Assembly: GCA_017303805.1 (NCBI GenBank)
Contig: JAFLBQ010000001.1
Location: 620,001-684,000 of the forward strand
Direction: 5' to 3'
Source: Cytophagales bacterium
Lineage (GTDB): Bacteria > Bacteroidota > Bacteroidia > Cytophagales > Cyclobacteriaceae
Length of the DNA: 64,000 nucleotides
Shown: piece by piece, positions 14,477 to 23,058 of the stretch
Layout of the letters: each line of letters opens with the position of its first letter
Position numbering within the stretch: position 1 is the first letter of the stretch
Made by a program: the position numbers and the translations under genes
Notes under the pieces: model-generated
The model's database searches: none
Seen by the model: only the letters and a program-made list of their open reading frames with translations
What the model was told of the DNA's origin: nothing

Positions 14477-17400
14477 ATGATTGAAACTATAATTTCTTTT
14501 TCACTTCGCAACCGCATTCTTGTTGTGTTGATTGCCGCGGGCCTTTTCTTCTGGGGGGTACATGCTGTGCATACGAGTAAGATTGATGCCATTCCCGATT
14601 TGTCGGAAAACCAGGTAATTGTTTTTACCGAGTGGATGGGGCGCAGCCCGCAATTAATCGAAGACCAGGTTACCTATCCGCTGGTTACCAATCTGCAAGG
14701 ATTGCCGCAAGTAAAATACGTGCGGGGCAGTTCTATGTTTGGGATGAGTTTTGTCTATGTAATTTTTGATGATAACACCGATGTGTATTGGGCGCGCGCG
14801 CGCGTGTTGGAACGATTGAACTACGCTACCCGGCTTTTGCCCGAGGGGGTAGTACCCACTCTTGGCCCTGATGGTACCGGGGTAGGCCATATGCTGTGGT
14901 ACACCTTACATGCTCCGGCCATGGATTTGGGCGAGCAGCGTGCCCTGCAGGATTGGTATATAAAGTTTGCCCTTCAAAATGTACAAGGTGTTAGTGAAGT
15001 AGCCAGCTTTGGCGGTTTTCAAAAACAATACGAGGTAACTGTAAATCCAATTAAGCTTCAATATTATAATCTCTCGCTGCAAGAGGTACTTCAACGCATT
15101 CGGGCCAATAACAACGAAACCGGGGGCCGTAAATTTGAACTAAGCGATATCGGGTACATCATTAAAACCGAGGGCTATCTTAAATCGATTGAAGAGATTG
15201 AAAACATTACCCTTAAAACCAGCAACACCGCACCGATAAAAATCAGTGATATAGCAACTGTGCAACTGACAGGCGAACCGCGCCTTGGCATTTTTGATTT
15301 TAATGGCGAAGGAGAGGTGGTAGGGGGCATTGTGGTAATGCGCTATGGCGAAAATGCCAGCGAAGTAATTGCCCGGGTAAAATCAAAAATGGAAGATGTG
15401 GCCAAAGGCTTACCGCAGGGGTTGTCGTTTACTATTGTGTACGACCGCAGCGAGTTAATTTCGGAATCCATTTCTTCAATTAAAACCACCCTGCTCGAAG
15501 AATTGCTGGTTGTCTCTTTGGTGGTGCTTGTTTTTTTATTCCACGGCCGCAGTGCGTTGAGCATTATAATTCAAATACCCATTACGCTGGCCATTAGCTT
15601 CATTCTGTTAAATGCTTTTGGCATCACATCCAACATCATGTCACTAACCGGTGTTGTGTTGGCCATTGGAGTAATTGTGGATAATGGAATAATTATGGCC
15701 GAGAATGCCTACCGCAGTCTTTCGCTGGCAAGCGCAGCCAAACAACCGGTTAACCGGCTTGCAATTATCGAGCAGTCTGCGCATCAGGTGTCACGCGGTG
15801 TATTTTATTCAACCGTAATTATTATCACTTCTTTTTTGCCGGTGTTCATGCTTACCGGTCAGGAAGGCAAACTTTTTCATCCGTTGGCGTTTACCAAAAC
15901 CTTTATCATGCTGGTAGATGCGCTGTTAATTCTCACTCTCGCACCCGTACTGCTTTCATTCTTCATGAGAGGGAAATTTAAATCTGAAAAGAAAAACCCC
16001 ATTACTGGTTTTCTTGAGAAAATCTATGAGCCCGTTTTGCGTGGCTGCCTGAAGTGGCGCAAAACAACGTTAGGCATTAACATCCTTGCGTTGGTGGTAA
16101 GTATTCCGTTGCTTACAAGCCTTGGTACTGAATTTATGCCTCCGCTGGACGAGCAATCGATTTTATTTATGCCGGTAACGTTGCCCGATGTTTCGAACGA
16201 AGAAGCTAAACGCATTCTGCAAGTGCAGGATAAAATTATCAAGTCGGTGCCGGAAGTTGATAACGTATTAGGCAAAGCCGGTCGCGCCAGTACGGCCACC
16301 GACAACGCCCCCATTTCAATGATTGAAACTATAATAACGCTAAAGCCAAAGTCCGAATGGCGCCAAGGCCTTACGAAGAAAGATATTATCAATGAACTGG
16401 ATGCGAAATTACAGATCCCAGGTGTGATAAATGGTTGGACCCAACCGATCATTAACCGGATTAACATGCTGGCCACCGGCATTCGCACCGATGTAGGCGT
16501 AAAGGTAGTCGGCCAAAATCTGGATTCCATCCATGTTATTTCAGAACGGGTTAAAACCATTCTTAAAAATGTGCCGGGTGTAAAAGATTTGTATGCCGAC
16601 CAGATTACAGGTGGAAAATACCTGGTAATTGATAGCAACCAGGAAGCCTTAGGGCGCTATGGTCTTACGGTTGATGATGTAAACATGCTGGTTGAATCGG
16701 GTATAGGTGGTGTGCCTGTTGGCCAAACAATTGAAGGCCGGCAACGCTTTTCAATTGGTGTGCGCTTAGGGCAAGGCTTTCGCAACAGCATGGAGCAACT
16801 AAATCGTATTCCAATTAAGACTCCGGCCATGGGATATATTCCGCTTTCTGCCGTAGCAACCCTTCGATTGGAAGACGGCCCACCGATGATTGTATCGGAA
16901 AACGCCTTGCTGCGCGGGGCAGTATTGTTCAATGTGCGCGATCGCGACCTCGGCTCTACGGTGCAGGAAGCAATGGAAAAAGTGAATGCTGGCATGGGTG
17001 CATTACCGCAGGGTTACTTTTTGGAATGGAGCGGGCAATACGAAAACCTGATTCGCGGTAAGCAAACGCTGATGATCATTTTACCAATTGTTATGCTGAT
17101 CATTTTCATTTCACTATATCTCGCCTTTAAATCTCTTCGCGAAGCTTTTCTGAGTTTAATTACGGTTCCCTTCGCGCTTATTGGCGGAGCCTACCTGGTT
17201 TATTTCTATGGCGTAAATCTATCGGTGGCTGTGGCAGTTGGTTTTATTGCACTCTTTGGCCTTGCAGTTGAAACCGGAGTAGTAATGGTAATCTATCTCA
17301 ACGATGCCATGAAGCAACTGATTCAGTTGCGGGGCAACAGCAGTCAAACCATTACGCGCCAAGAGTTAAAAGAATTTGTGGTGGCGGGTGCAGCTAAGCG

Positions 17401-17626
17401 CTTGCGGCCAAAGATTATGACCGTATGCGTTTCGCTTTTCGGGCTCGTGCCTGTGCTCTGGTCAACCGGGGTGGGCAGCGATGTAATGCAACCCATCGTA
17501 CTTCCCATGATTGGCGGGGTTCTTACATCCGCCACGCACATCTTATTAGTAACGCCATTAATTTTTTTAATGACAAAAGAATATGAATTGCAAAAGTTTG
17601 GAAAACTGGAAGGCTATGAAAAATAA
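14477..17626 (+). CDS. cusA: CusA/CzcA family heavy-metal RND efflux pump
   Basis: A 1049-residue inner-membrane proton-driven exporter that moves metal ions from cytoplasm or periplasm through a tripartite complex. Visible features: the first helix (1-30), HTSKIDAIPDLSENQVIVFTEW-type porter entry in short form, the central GVVLAIGVIVDNGIIMAEN helix (about residues 392-415) typical of the family, the second half with VETGVVMVIYLNDAM, and a porter region containing INMLATGIRTDVG like copper/silver pumps. Neighbours (HMA, HYC_CC_PP, DUF3347) favour Cu(I)/Ag(I) over Co/Zn/Cd. The TolC gene start overlaps its 3' end by 11 bases. Confidence 0.93.
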   Translation: MIETIISFSLRNRILVVLIAAGLFFWGVHAVHTSKIDAIPDLSENQVIVFTEWMGRSPQLIEDQVTYPLVTNLQGLPQVKYVRGSSMFGMSFVYVIFDDNTDVYWARARVLERLNYATRLLPEGVVPTLGPDGTGVGHMLWYTLHAPAMDLGEQRALQDWYIKFALQNVQGVSEVASFGGFQKQYEVTVNPIKLQYYNLSLQEVLQRIRANNNETGGRKFELSDIGYIIKTEGYLKSIEEIENITLKTSNTAPIKISDIATVQLTGEPRLGIFDFNGEGEVVGGIVVMRYGENASEVIARVKSKMEDVAKGLPQGLSFTIVYDRSELISESISSIKTTLLEELLVVSLVVLVFLFHGRSALSIIIQIPITLAISFILLNAFGITSNIMSLTGVVLAIGVIVDNGIIMAENAYRSLSLASAAKQPVNRLAIIEQSAHQVSRGVFYSTVIIITSFLPVFMLTGQEGKLFHPLAFTKTFIMLVDALLILTLAPVLLSFFMRGKFKSEKKNPITGFLEKIYEPVLRGCLKWRKTTLGINILALVVSIPLLTSLGTEFMPPLDEQSILFMPVTLPDVSNEEAKRILQVQDKIIKSVPEVDNVLGKAGRASTATDNAPISMIETIITLKPKSEWRQGLTKKDIINELDAKLQIPGVINGWTQPIINRINMLATGIRTDVGVKVVGQNLDSIHVISERVKTILKNVPGVKDLYADQITGGKYLVIDSNQEALGRYGLTVDDVNMLVESGIGGVPVGQTIEGRQRFSIGVRLGQGFRNSMEQLNRIPIKTPAMGYIPLSAVATLRLEDGPPMIVSENALLRGAVLFNVRDRDLGSTVQEAMEKVNAGMGALPQGYFLEWSGQYENLIRGKQTLMIILPIVMLIIFISLYLAFKSLREAFLSLITVPFALIGGAYLVYFYGVNLSVAVAVGFIALFGLAVETGVVMVIYLNDAMKQLIQLRGNSSQTITRQELKEFVVAGAAKRLRPKIMTVCVSLFGLVPVLWSTGVGSDVMQPIVLPMIGGVLTSATHILLVTPLIFLMTKEYELQKFGKLEGYEK

Positions 17627-18896
17627 AAACGTTCCGCAGCAATCAACCTTACGCCCGTGGCGATTCTGGGTGGGCATTCTCTTTTCAATTTTGTTGATGC
17701 AGATGCCAGCGCAATCGCAAGTGGTCAGCCTCGATAGTATGCTGTCGGTTATCGATCGGCAGAATCCGATGCTGCAAAGCTACCGCAGTAGCGTAACCGC
17801 CTTGCATAATTATACCGCTGGTTCAAAAGCCCAAATGGCACCGGAAGTAGGCGGAGGTCTTTGGATGTTTCCCTATAGAAAGCAGGAGGTTGGCCATTTG
17901 CAAGATCCACGCCAGGTAATGGTGTCAGTAACGCAAACCTTTACCAATCCGGCTAAGTTAAAAGCCCGCTATAACTACCTGCATTCAAAGGCAGCTATAG
18001 AGCAAGCTGGCGAGCGGATTGCCTACAACGAATTGCGCGCACAGGCCAAGGCGGCTTACTATACGTTGGCAATCTTGCATCAAAAGCAGGAAGTATTTAA
18101 ACAAGCGAAGGCTACTTTAAATCTGATGCTAACCACTACCCAGGCCCGATATAGCTATAACCAGGCCCGGCTAAATACCATTTACAAAACCGAAGCGGTC
18201 CTATATGAACTTGCCAACATGGCATTGATGGTTGAAAGCGAAGAACATCATGCCCACACTACGTTGCTGCAATTAATGAATCTGCCGCCTCACACATTGC
18301 TGAAGGTGGATACGGTTTTGCCCGGTGCTTTTGTTGCGTCAAAAACTGATACATTGCTGCTGGCAGCACAGCGCAGCGATGTAAAAAGAATGGACCGGAC
18401 CATTCAAGCCATGCGCTACAACCAGGCGCTTGAAAAGGCGCAGCGTAAACCCGACTTCAATCTCAACTTCAGTCACATGTTTTCGGTGGGCGCTGGTATG
18501 CCCAATCAGTTCATGTTGTTGGGTATGGTAACGATACCCATCGCACCGTGGTCGGCCAAAATGTACAAAGCGAATGTACAGGCAATGAATTATGAAATTG
18601 AGTCGATGAAGCAGGAACGTGTTGCCATGCTGAATGAAGCCCAGGCCATGGCGGCCAATATGCTGGCCGAGCTACGAACGCTGAAGCAACAATTGGAAAA
18701 TTATGAAATCCGGATTTTGCCCACGCTTAAAAAAAATTACGAGGTGCTTTTACTTGCCTACTCAGAAAACCGCGAGGATTTACCAATGGTGTTAGACGGA
18801 TGGGACGCGTATACGATGACGCACCTTCAATACCTTGATACAAAAATAAAATACTACATTTACGTGTCCGATGCACCCAACTGTAGTTTCGGATAA
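17616..18896 (+). CDS. TolC-family outer membrane efflux channel, 3' end altered
   Basis: A 426-residue outer-membrane factor. ATG 17616 is chosen over 17583 because it follows GGAAGG and gives a direct signal peptide (ends near PAQSQ). Two alternating coiled-coil/strand halves are present, including PRQVMVSVTQTF and MLLGMVTIPIAPW. It should form the exit duct for the CusA pump. The last ~12 residues after TKIKYYI do not look like the usual TolC end and overlap the next gene by 26 bases in another frame, where they encode the start of a heavy-metal motif. I infer a deletion, fusion or frameshift at this junction. Confidence 0.85.
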   Translation: MKNKNVPQQSTLRPWRFWVGILFSILLMQMPAQSQVVSLDSMLSVIDRQNPMLQSYRSSVTALHNYTAGSKAQMAPEVGGGLWMFPYRKQEVGHLQDPRQVMVSVTQTFTNPAKLKARYNYLHSKAAIEQAGERIAYNELRAQAKAAYYTLAILHQKQEVFKQAKATLNLMLTTTQARYSYNQARLNTIYKTEAVLYELANMALMVESEEHHAHTTLLQLMNLPPHTLLKVDTVLPGAFVASKTDTLLLAAQRSDVKRMDRTIQAMRYNQALEKAQRKPDFNLNFSHMFSVGAGMPNQFMLLGMVTIPIAPWSAKMYKANVQAMNYEIESMKQERVAMLNEAQAMAANMLAELRTLKQQLENYEIRILPTLKKNYEVLLLAYSENREDLPMVLDGWDAYTMTHLQYLDTKIKYYIYVSDAPNCSFG

Positions 18897-19998
18897 GCAA
18901 GGCGTGTGTCCGGTATGCCACATGGACCTTGTAAGAAAAGGCCGACCAGGTGAGGAAGTTAAAGTTGATGAAGCATTAACCCGCCTTTTAAAATCCCCAA
19001 ACGAAAGCGTGGTATCTTCCATCGGCACAACGCGCGGAGAATTTTTAGCGGACGAAGTAACAACACCTGTAACCGGAGTGGTAACATACGATTCGCGCAG
19101 GCTCAGTACGATAGCAGTGCGGAGTGGGGGCCGGCTTGAAAAAGTAGGTATCAAATACCCGTATCAAACTGTGCGCAAAGGCCAGCCCATTGCAGAAATC
19201 TATAGCACCGAATTGGTAAGTGCCCAACGGGAATTGTTGTTACTGCTTCAACAAGCTGACCGCACTACGTTGATAGAAGCCGCCAAGAGTAAATTGCTTG
19301 TGGCCGGGTTTACACAATCGCAATTAGACAACTTGCTTACTACGCACCAGGTAAGTTATAATACTCCTTTGGTAAGCCCGGTAGATGGCTATGTTCTGCC
19401 ACTTATGCAAACCGCGCCTGCGGTTGCGATTACTATTACTATTATGGGTATGGATGGCCGGAGCGAACCGGTGAAGCCGATTCAACCAACTATACTTTTA
19501 CAGGAAGGTGATTACGTTACATCCGGTACACCCTTGTGGAAGGTAGCAGATACCCGCTCGGTTTTGGTTGAACTTGCAATGCCTGCAACTTTAACAAATG
19601 CCCTACAGGTTGGAGATAGCATCGAACTGGAAATGAATAATCGAATGCGGAAGGCGAGCGTGGAATTTATTCAACCATTTTATGATGACAAGGGGGAGTT
19701 TGCCATAGTGCGTGTTTATGTACCCGGACAAGGCCTGAAGATTGGTTCGCTCGTGCAAGCATCTGTGCGCATACTAACCACGAAACAATTGTGGGTACCA
19801 CGGCAGGCCGTAATGGATTTGGGAACCTCAGCAGTTGTGTTTGTTAAAGTACGCGGTGCGTTTGTACCGAAGCCGGTTGTTGTTCATAACAAAGGCGGTA
19901 ACAAGCTGGCCATTTCCGGTATTAGCCTCACCGATGAGATCGCGAGCAATGCACAGTTAATGACAGACAGTGAAGGCTTTGTTCGGGTTAAAAATTGA
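18871..19998 (+). CDS. CusB-type adaptor with truncated metal-binding head and no signal peptide
   Basis: A 375-residue periplasmic adaptor (membrane fusion protein). It begins inside a heavy-metal-binding domain: MHPTVVSDKQ then GVCPVCHMDLV. In this frame the codons just before the ATG read T-C-P, so the complete CPMHP motif exists in the DNA but no start codon lies between it and the stop at 18847-18849. The protein therefore has no signal peptide or lipobox as written. The rest is normal: barrel-sandwich hybrid and coiled coil (about 55-190), SPVDGYVLPL, and beta-barrel domains. It may be inactive, be made as a frameshifted fusion with TolC, or reflect a sequencing error. Confidence 0.8.
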   Translation: MHPTVVSDKQGVCPVCHMDLVRKGRPGEEVKVDEALTRLLKSPNESVVSSIGTTRGEFLADEVTTPVTGVVTYDSRRLSTIAVRSGGRLEKVGIKYPYQTVRKGQPIAEIYSTELVSAQRELLLLLQQADRTTLIEAAKSKLLVAGFTQSQLDNLLTTHQVSYNTPLVSPVDGYVLPLMQTAPAVAITITIMGMDGRSEPVKPIQPTILLQEGDYVTSGTPLWKVADTRSVLVELAMPATLTNALQVGDSIELEMNNRMRKASVEFIQPFYDDKGEFAIVRVYVPGQGLKIGSLVQASVRILTTKQLWVPRQAVMDLGTSAVVFVKVRGAFVPKPVVVHNKGGNKLAISGISLTDEIASNAQLMTDSEGFVRVKN

Positions 19999-20083
19999 TT
20001 TTATGAAAGGGTCTAACAAATTAACTTCAACCGCATTGAATATTCGGATCAGTCCACGGAATGTTCTACAAAATAATAAACAC

Positions 20084-21148
20084 ATGAAATGGATTTTATT
20101 AATTGTGATGTTGCCGATGGCGTGTACGCAGATTTCAACTTCAGAAGAAACTACCGTATCCGGGGTGCATGCAGGCCACGAACTGAAGCAAGTAATGCTA
20201 ACTGATGCCCAAGTGCTATTGGGAAACATTAAAACCCGAAAGGTGGGGTTACTCCCTTTGGTTGAATCAAAAACGGTAAACGCCCGTCTGGTTACCAACA
20301 CCGAAACAACGTTTGAAGTTAGCAGCAGGATTAATGGCAGAGTTGAGCGACTGTTCATTAAAGAATCTGGAAAGCCGGTGAAAGCAGGTGAACCACTCTA
20401 TCAACTTTATAGTGAAGAATTATTGGCGTTGCAGCAAACTTACTTGCTGGCAACTGCTGATACAGCCAACAATCTTGATAACTACGTAGCTAAAGCCACG
20501 CATAAAAAATTGCAGTTATACGGACTTACCGAAATGCAATTAGATCAGTTGATTAAAAATGGAAGGCCTGATGCGCGGATTACGTGTTATGCGCCCGCAG
20601 CAGGTATCGTTAGCAGCATTGCAGTTTCCGAAGGCCAGTATGTGGCCGAAGGAAGCCCGCTTTATTCGTTGGTAAACCTGAATAAACTTTGGGTTGAGGC
20701 CGATATCTATACGCAGGAGTCGTTACAGGTAGGAGACCCGGTAACGGTGCAAGTTGCAGGCTACCCGGCAATCGAATCAAAGCTTGAATTTGTTGCTCCA
20801 GAGTTTAACGCTGCTTCTCAAACCTGGCGCGTGCGCACTTCCATTGTTAATCCGGGCAACCTGAAACCGGGGATGCCTGCAATGGTTCGCGCCTACACGC
20901 GGGCCGAATCTACGGTTGTTATTCCGGCACAGGCGGTTATCCGAACCGGCCAGGGCCCACACCTGTATGTAGAAACAGCACCCAATACCTTTCAGCCGCG
21001 CATGGTTAAAACCGGTATCGAAACCAGTGCCGAAGTGCAGGTGCTCGATGGCGTGCACGAAGGCGAAACGGTTGCTATCTCGGGCGCCTATCTGCTGTAC
21101 AGCGAATTTATTTTAAAGCATGGAGTTAATCCCGTTCATCAACATTGA
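20084..21148 (+). CDS. cusB: CusB-type periplasmic adaptor lipoprotein
   Basis: A 354-residue membrane fusion protein. ATG 20084 is chosen because it starts a lipoprotein-like signal (LIVMLPMAC); in-frame starts at 19970 and 20003 would add an unlikely leader. Features: RINGRVERLFIKESGKPVKAGEPLYQLYSEEL in short blocks for the lipoyl-like half-motifs, a coiled-coil hairpin, CYAPAAGIVSSI, NLNKLWVEADIYTQE and VVIPAQAVIRTG of the barrel domains. It links CusA to TolC. A second adaptor lies directly upstream, so this intact copy may be the working one. Confidence 0.9.
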   Translation: MKWILLIVMLPMACTQISTSEETTVSGVHAGHELKQVMLTDAQVLLGNIKTRKVGLLPLVESKTVNARLVTNTETTFEVSSRINGRVERLFIKESGKPVKAGEPLYQLYSEELLALQQTYLLATADTANNLDNYVAKATHKKLQLYGLTEMQLDQLIKNGRPDARITCYAPAAGIVSSIAVSEGQYVAEGSPLYSLVNLNKLWVEADIYTQESLQVGDPVTVQVAGYPAIESKLEFVAPEFNAASQTWRVRTSIVNPGNLKPGMPAMVRAYTRAESTVVIPAQAVIRTGQGPHLYVETAPNTFQPRMVKTGIETSAEVQVLDGVHEGETVAISGAYLLYSEFILKHGVNPVHQH

Positions 21149-21255
21149 GTAATTTTGAAACATGCAAAAATCAATTCCATACAAGATTACTTCAATTGGG
21201 CAGCGGCTCACCATGCGAATTCGATATGACTTTAAACACAACTAACTATTCACAG

Positions 21256-21864
21256 ATGAAAATTAAACTTACCTTCTTAACAGTTTTGGTTTACGCATTA
21301 GCGTTTGTCTTTTCTTGCACCGATAAAAAGCAAGCCACAAACCACGAACATGGTGCAGATGAGCATGCCACTACCGATGTGATGCCGGCCGATGCCACCG
21401 CACCACACTACCAGGTAAATCAACATTTTCAGGAACAATTGGCGGCTGCGTTTAGCGGGTACGTAGCACTGAAAGATGCGTTTGTAGCCACCGATGCTCA
21501 GCAGGTGAAAGTGAAAGCAGAAGCCACCCGCATTGCGTTGGCCAATGTGGATATGCAGTTGTTGACAGACGAAGCGCACAACGACTGGATGACTTACTTA
21601 TCGGAAATTGATCTTGCACTTAAAGAAATTCAAGCCACTAATGATATTGAGCAACAACGGATTGCTTTTAGTCCGCTATCGGATAGCTTTTACAAAAGCA
21701 TCAAAGCGTTTGGGCTTGGTGGTGCTGTTGCTTATTATGAATATTGCCCGATGGCCTTTAATAATGAAGGCGCCTACTGGCTCAGCAATACCGATGCAGT
21801 CAGAAATCCCTACTTTGGCAGCAAGATGTTAAAGTGCGGTTCGGTACAGGAAATTTTAAAATAG
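21256..21864 (+). CDS. DUF3347 copper-associated lipoprotein
   Basis: A 202-residue lipoprotein. ATG 21256 starts a signal peptide ending VFSC; a frame extension to 21145 is less likely. A His-rich stretch (NHEHGADEHA) precedes a helical DUF3347 domain (about 55-150). The C-terminal part has YYEYCPMAFNNEGAYWLS, NPYFGSKMLKCG, the Cys/Met pattern that in many CusB proteins forms a C-terminal copper-binding domain. It probably works as a separate periplasmic metal chaperone for the efflux pump. Confidence 0.87.
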   Translation: MKIKLTFLTVLVYALAFVFSCTDKKQATNHEHGADEHATTDVMPADATAPHYQVNQHFQEQLAAAFSGYVALKDAFVATDAQQVKVKAEATRIALANVDMQLLTDEAHNDWMTYLSEIDLALKEIQATNDIEQQRIAFSPLSDSFYKSIKAFGLGGAVAYYEYCPMAFNNEGAYWLSNTDAVRNPYFGSKMLKCGSVQEILK

Positions 21865-23049
21865 ATGTCCCGCTTACTAGTTGTTGCATGGCTGCTTTTA
21901 ATAGCGTGCAATCCGGAATCTAAATCATTAAAAGTAGTTTCCATTCCAACACCTGCCGGTACTAATAGCAGCGAGCCCTACTTGTTTACGGATGCAGATG
22001 GCGATGTCTTGCTTTCGTGGGTTGAGCGTGTGGATACGGTAGCGCGTTTAAGCTATGCGCGCTGGCAAGGCGAAGCCTGGTCGGCTCCGGTAAGCATTGC
22101 CCAAAGCCATACCTGGTTTCTTAACTGGGCCGACTACCCGGTTATTGCGGCAAATAAGAATAACCTGATTGCCCACGTGCTGGACAAAAGCGATGATGGC
22201 AAATACACCTACGATGTAAAAATTACAACTTCGGCAAATGGTGCCGCATGGTCAAGCCCTTTGGTTTTACACGATGACGGTGAGAAAGCCGAACACGGCT
22301 TTGTATCGATCGTTCCGTATGGCGATGATTTTTTTGTTTGTTGGTTGGATGGCAGGAATACCGGTGCCAATACAAACGATCATAATGAACACGGCCATGG
22401 GGCGATGTCGCTGCGCGCAGCCATTGTTACTGCGCATGGAAAAAAATTAACCGAATGGGAACTGGATAACCGCACCTGCGATTGTTGCCAGACCACAGCA
22501 GCCATTACAGATGCCGGCCCGGTGGTAGTTTATCGCAATCGCACCGATGAAGAAATTCGGGATATTTCTATTACCCGCTTAATAAATAATGAATGGACTG
22601 CACCCGAATCGATCTATGCCGACAACTGGTACATACAAGGGTGCCCGGTAAATGGCCCGCGTGCCGAGGCCTTGAACAACCAACTGGCCATTGCTTGGTT
22701 TACCAATGCGCTCGACTCCACAAAAGTGCAGGTAGTTTTTAGTGATGATAACGGAAAAACCTTTTCGGGGCCGGTAGTGGTTAATACCGCCAATACGATT
22801 GGTAGAGTAGATGTGGTGTGGTTAGACAAAACCAGGGTAATGGTTTCGTATGTTGAAAACAGCAAAGTCTGGATGCGAGTTGTGCATCGTAGTGGAAAAC
22901 TGGATCGTCCACAGTTGGTAGCAGCTACCTCCTCCAAACGCGCCAGTGGATTTCCGCAGCTTACACGCAGTGGCAATCAGCTATTCTTTGCATGGACCGA
23001 TGATGAAGAAAGAACCATCAAGTGCGCATCCGTAAAGGAATTATTCTAA
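21865..23049 (+). CDS. BNR/sialidase-fold lipoprotein with Cys and His clusters
   Basis: A 394-residue lipoprotein (lipobox LLLIAC) whose ATG follows the DUF3347 stop with no gap. Repeated blocks of the type GxxWSxPxxI, FSDDNGKTFSGPVVV and W(V/L)DxRxTG indicate a six-bladed BNR/sialidase-like propeller. Sialidase catalytic residues (Arg triad, Tyr/Glu pair) are not apparent. Two unusual clusters stand out: DHNEHGHG at about 172-179 and CDCC at 205-208. Context and clusters suggest a periplasmic copper-binding role rather than glycan cleavage; this is inference, and a generic sialidase label would be misleading. Confidence 0.75.
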   Translation: MSRLLVVAWLLLIACNPESKSLKVVSIPTPAGTNSSEPYLFTDADGDVLLSWVERVDTVARLSYARWQGEAWSAPVSIAQSHTWFLNWADYPVIAANKNNLIAHVLDKSDDGKYTYDVKITTSANGAAWSSPLVLHDDGEKAEHGFVSIVPYGDDFFVCWLDGRNTGANTNDHNEHGHGAMSLRAAIVTAHGKKLTEWELDNRTCDCCQTTAAITDAGPVVVYRNRTDEEIRDISITRLINNEWTAPESIYADNWYIQGCPVNGPRAEALNNQLAIAWFTNALDSTKVQVVFSDDNGKTFSGPVVVNTANTIGRVDVVWLDKTRVMVSYVENSKVWMRVVHRSGKLDRPQLVAATSSKRASGFPQLTRSGNQLFFAWTDDEERTIKCASVKELF

Positions 23050-23058
23050 CTTCCATGC

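Noticed and set aside
16024-16638. 204-residue minus-strand open frame inside cusA
   Set aside because: Shadow of the RND pump; composition biased to Ser, Arg and Thr as expected for an antisense frame.
21865-23049. Calling the BNR protein a sialidase
   Set aside because: The fold repeats are present but the catalytic residues are not apparent and the context is copper efflux.
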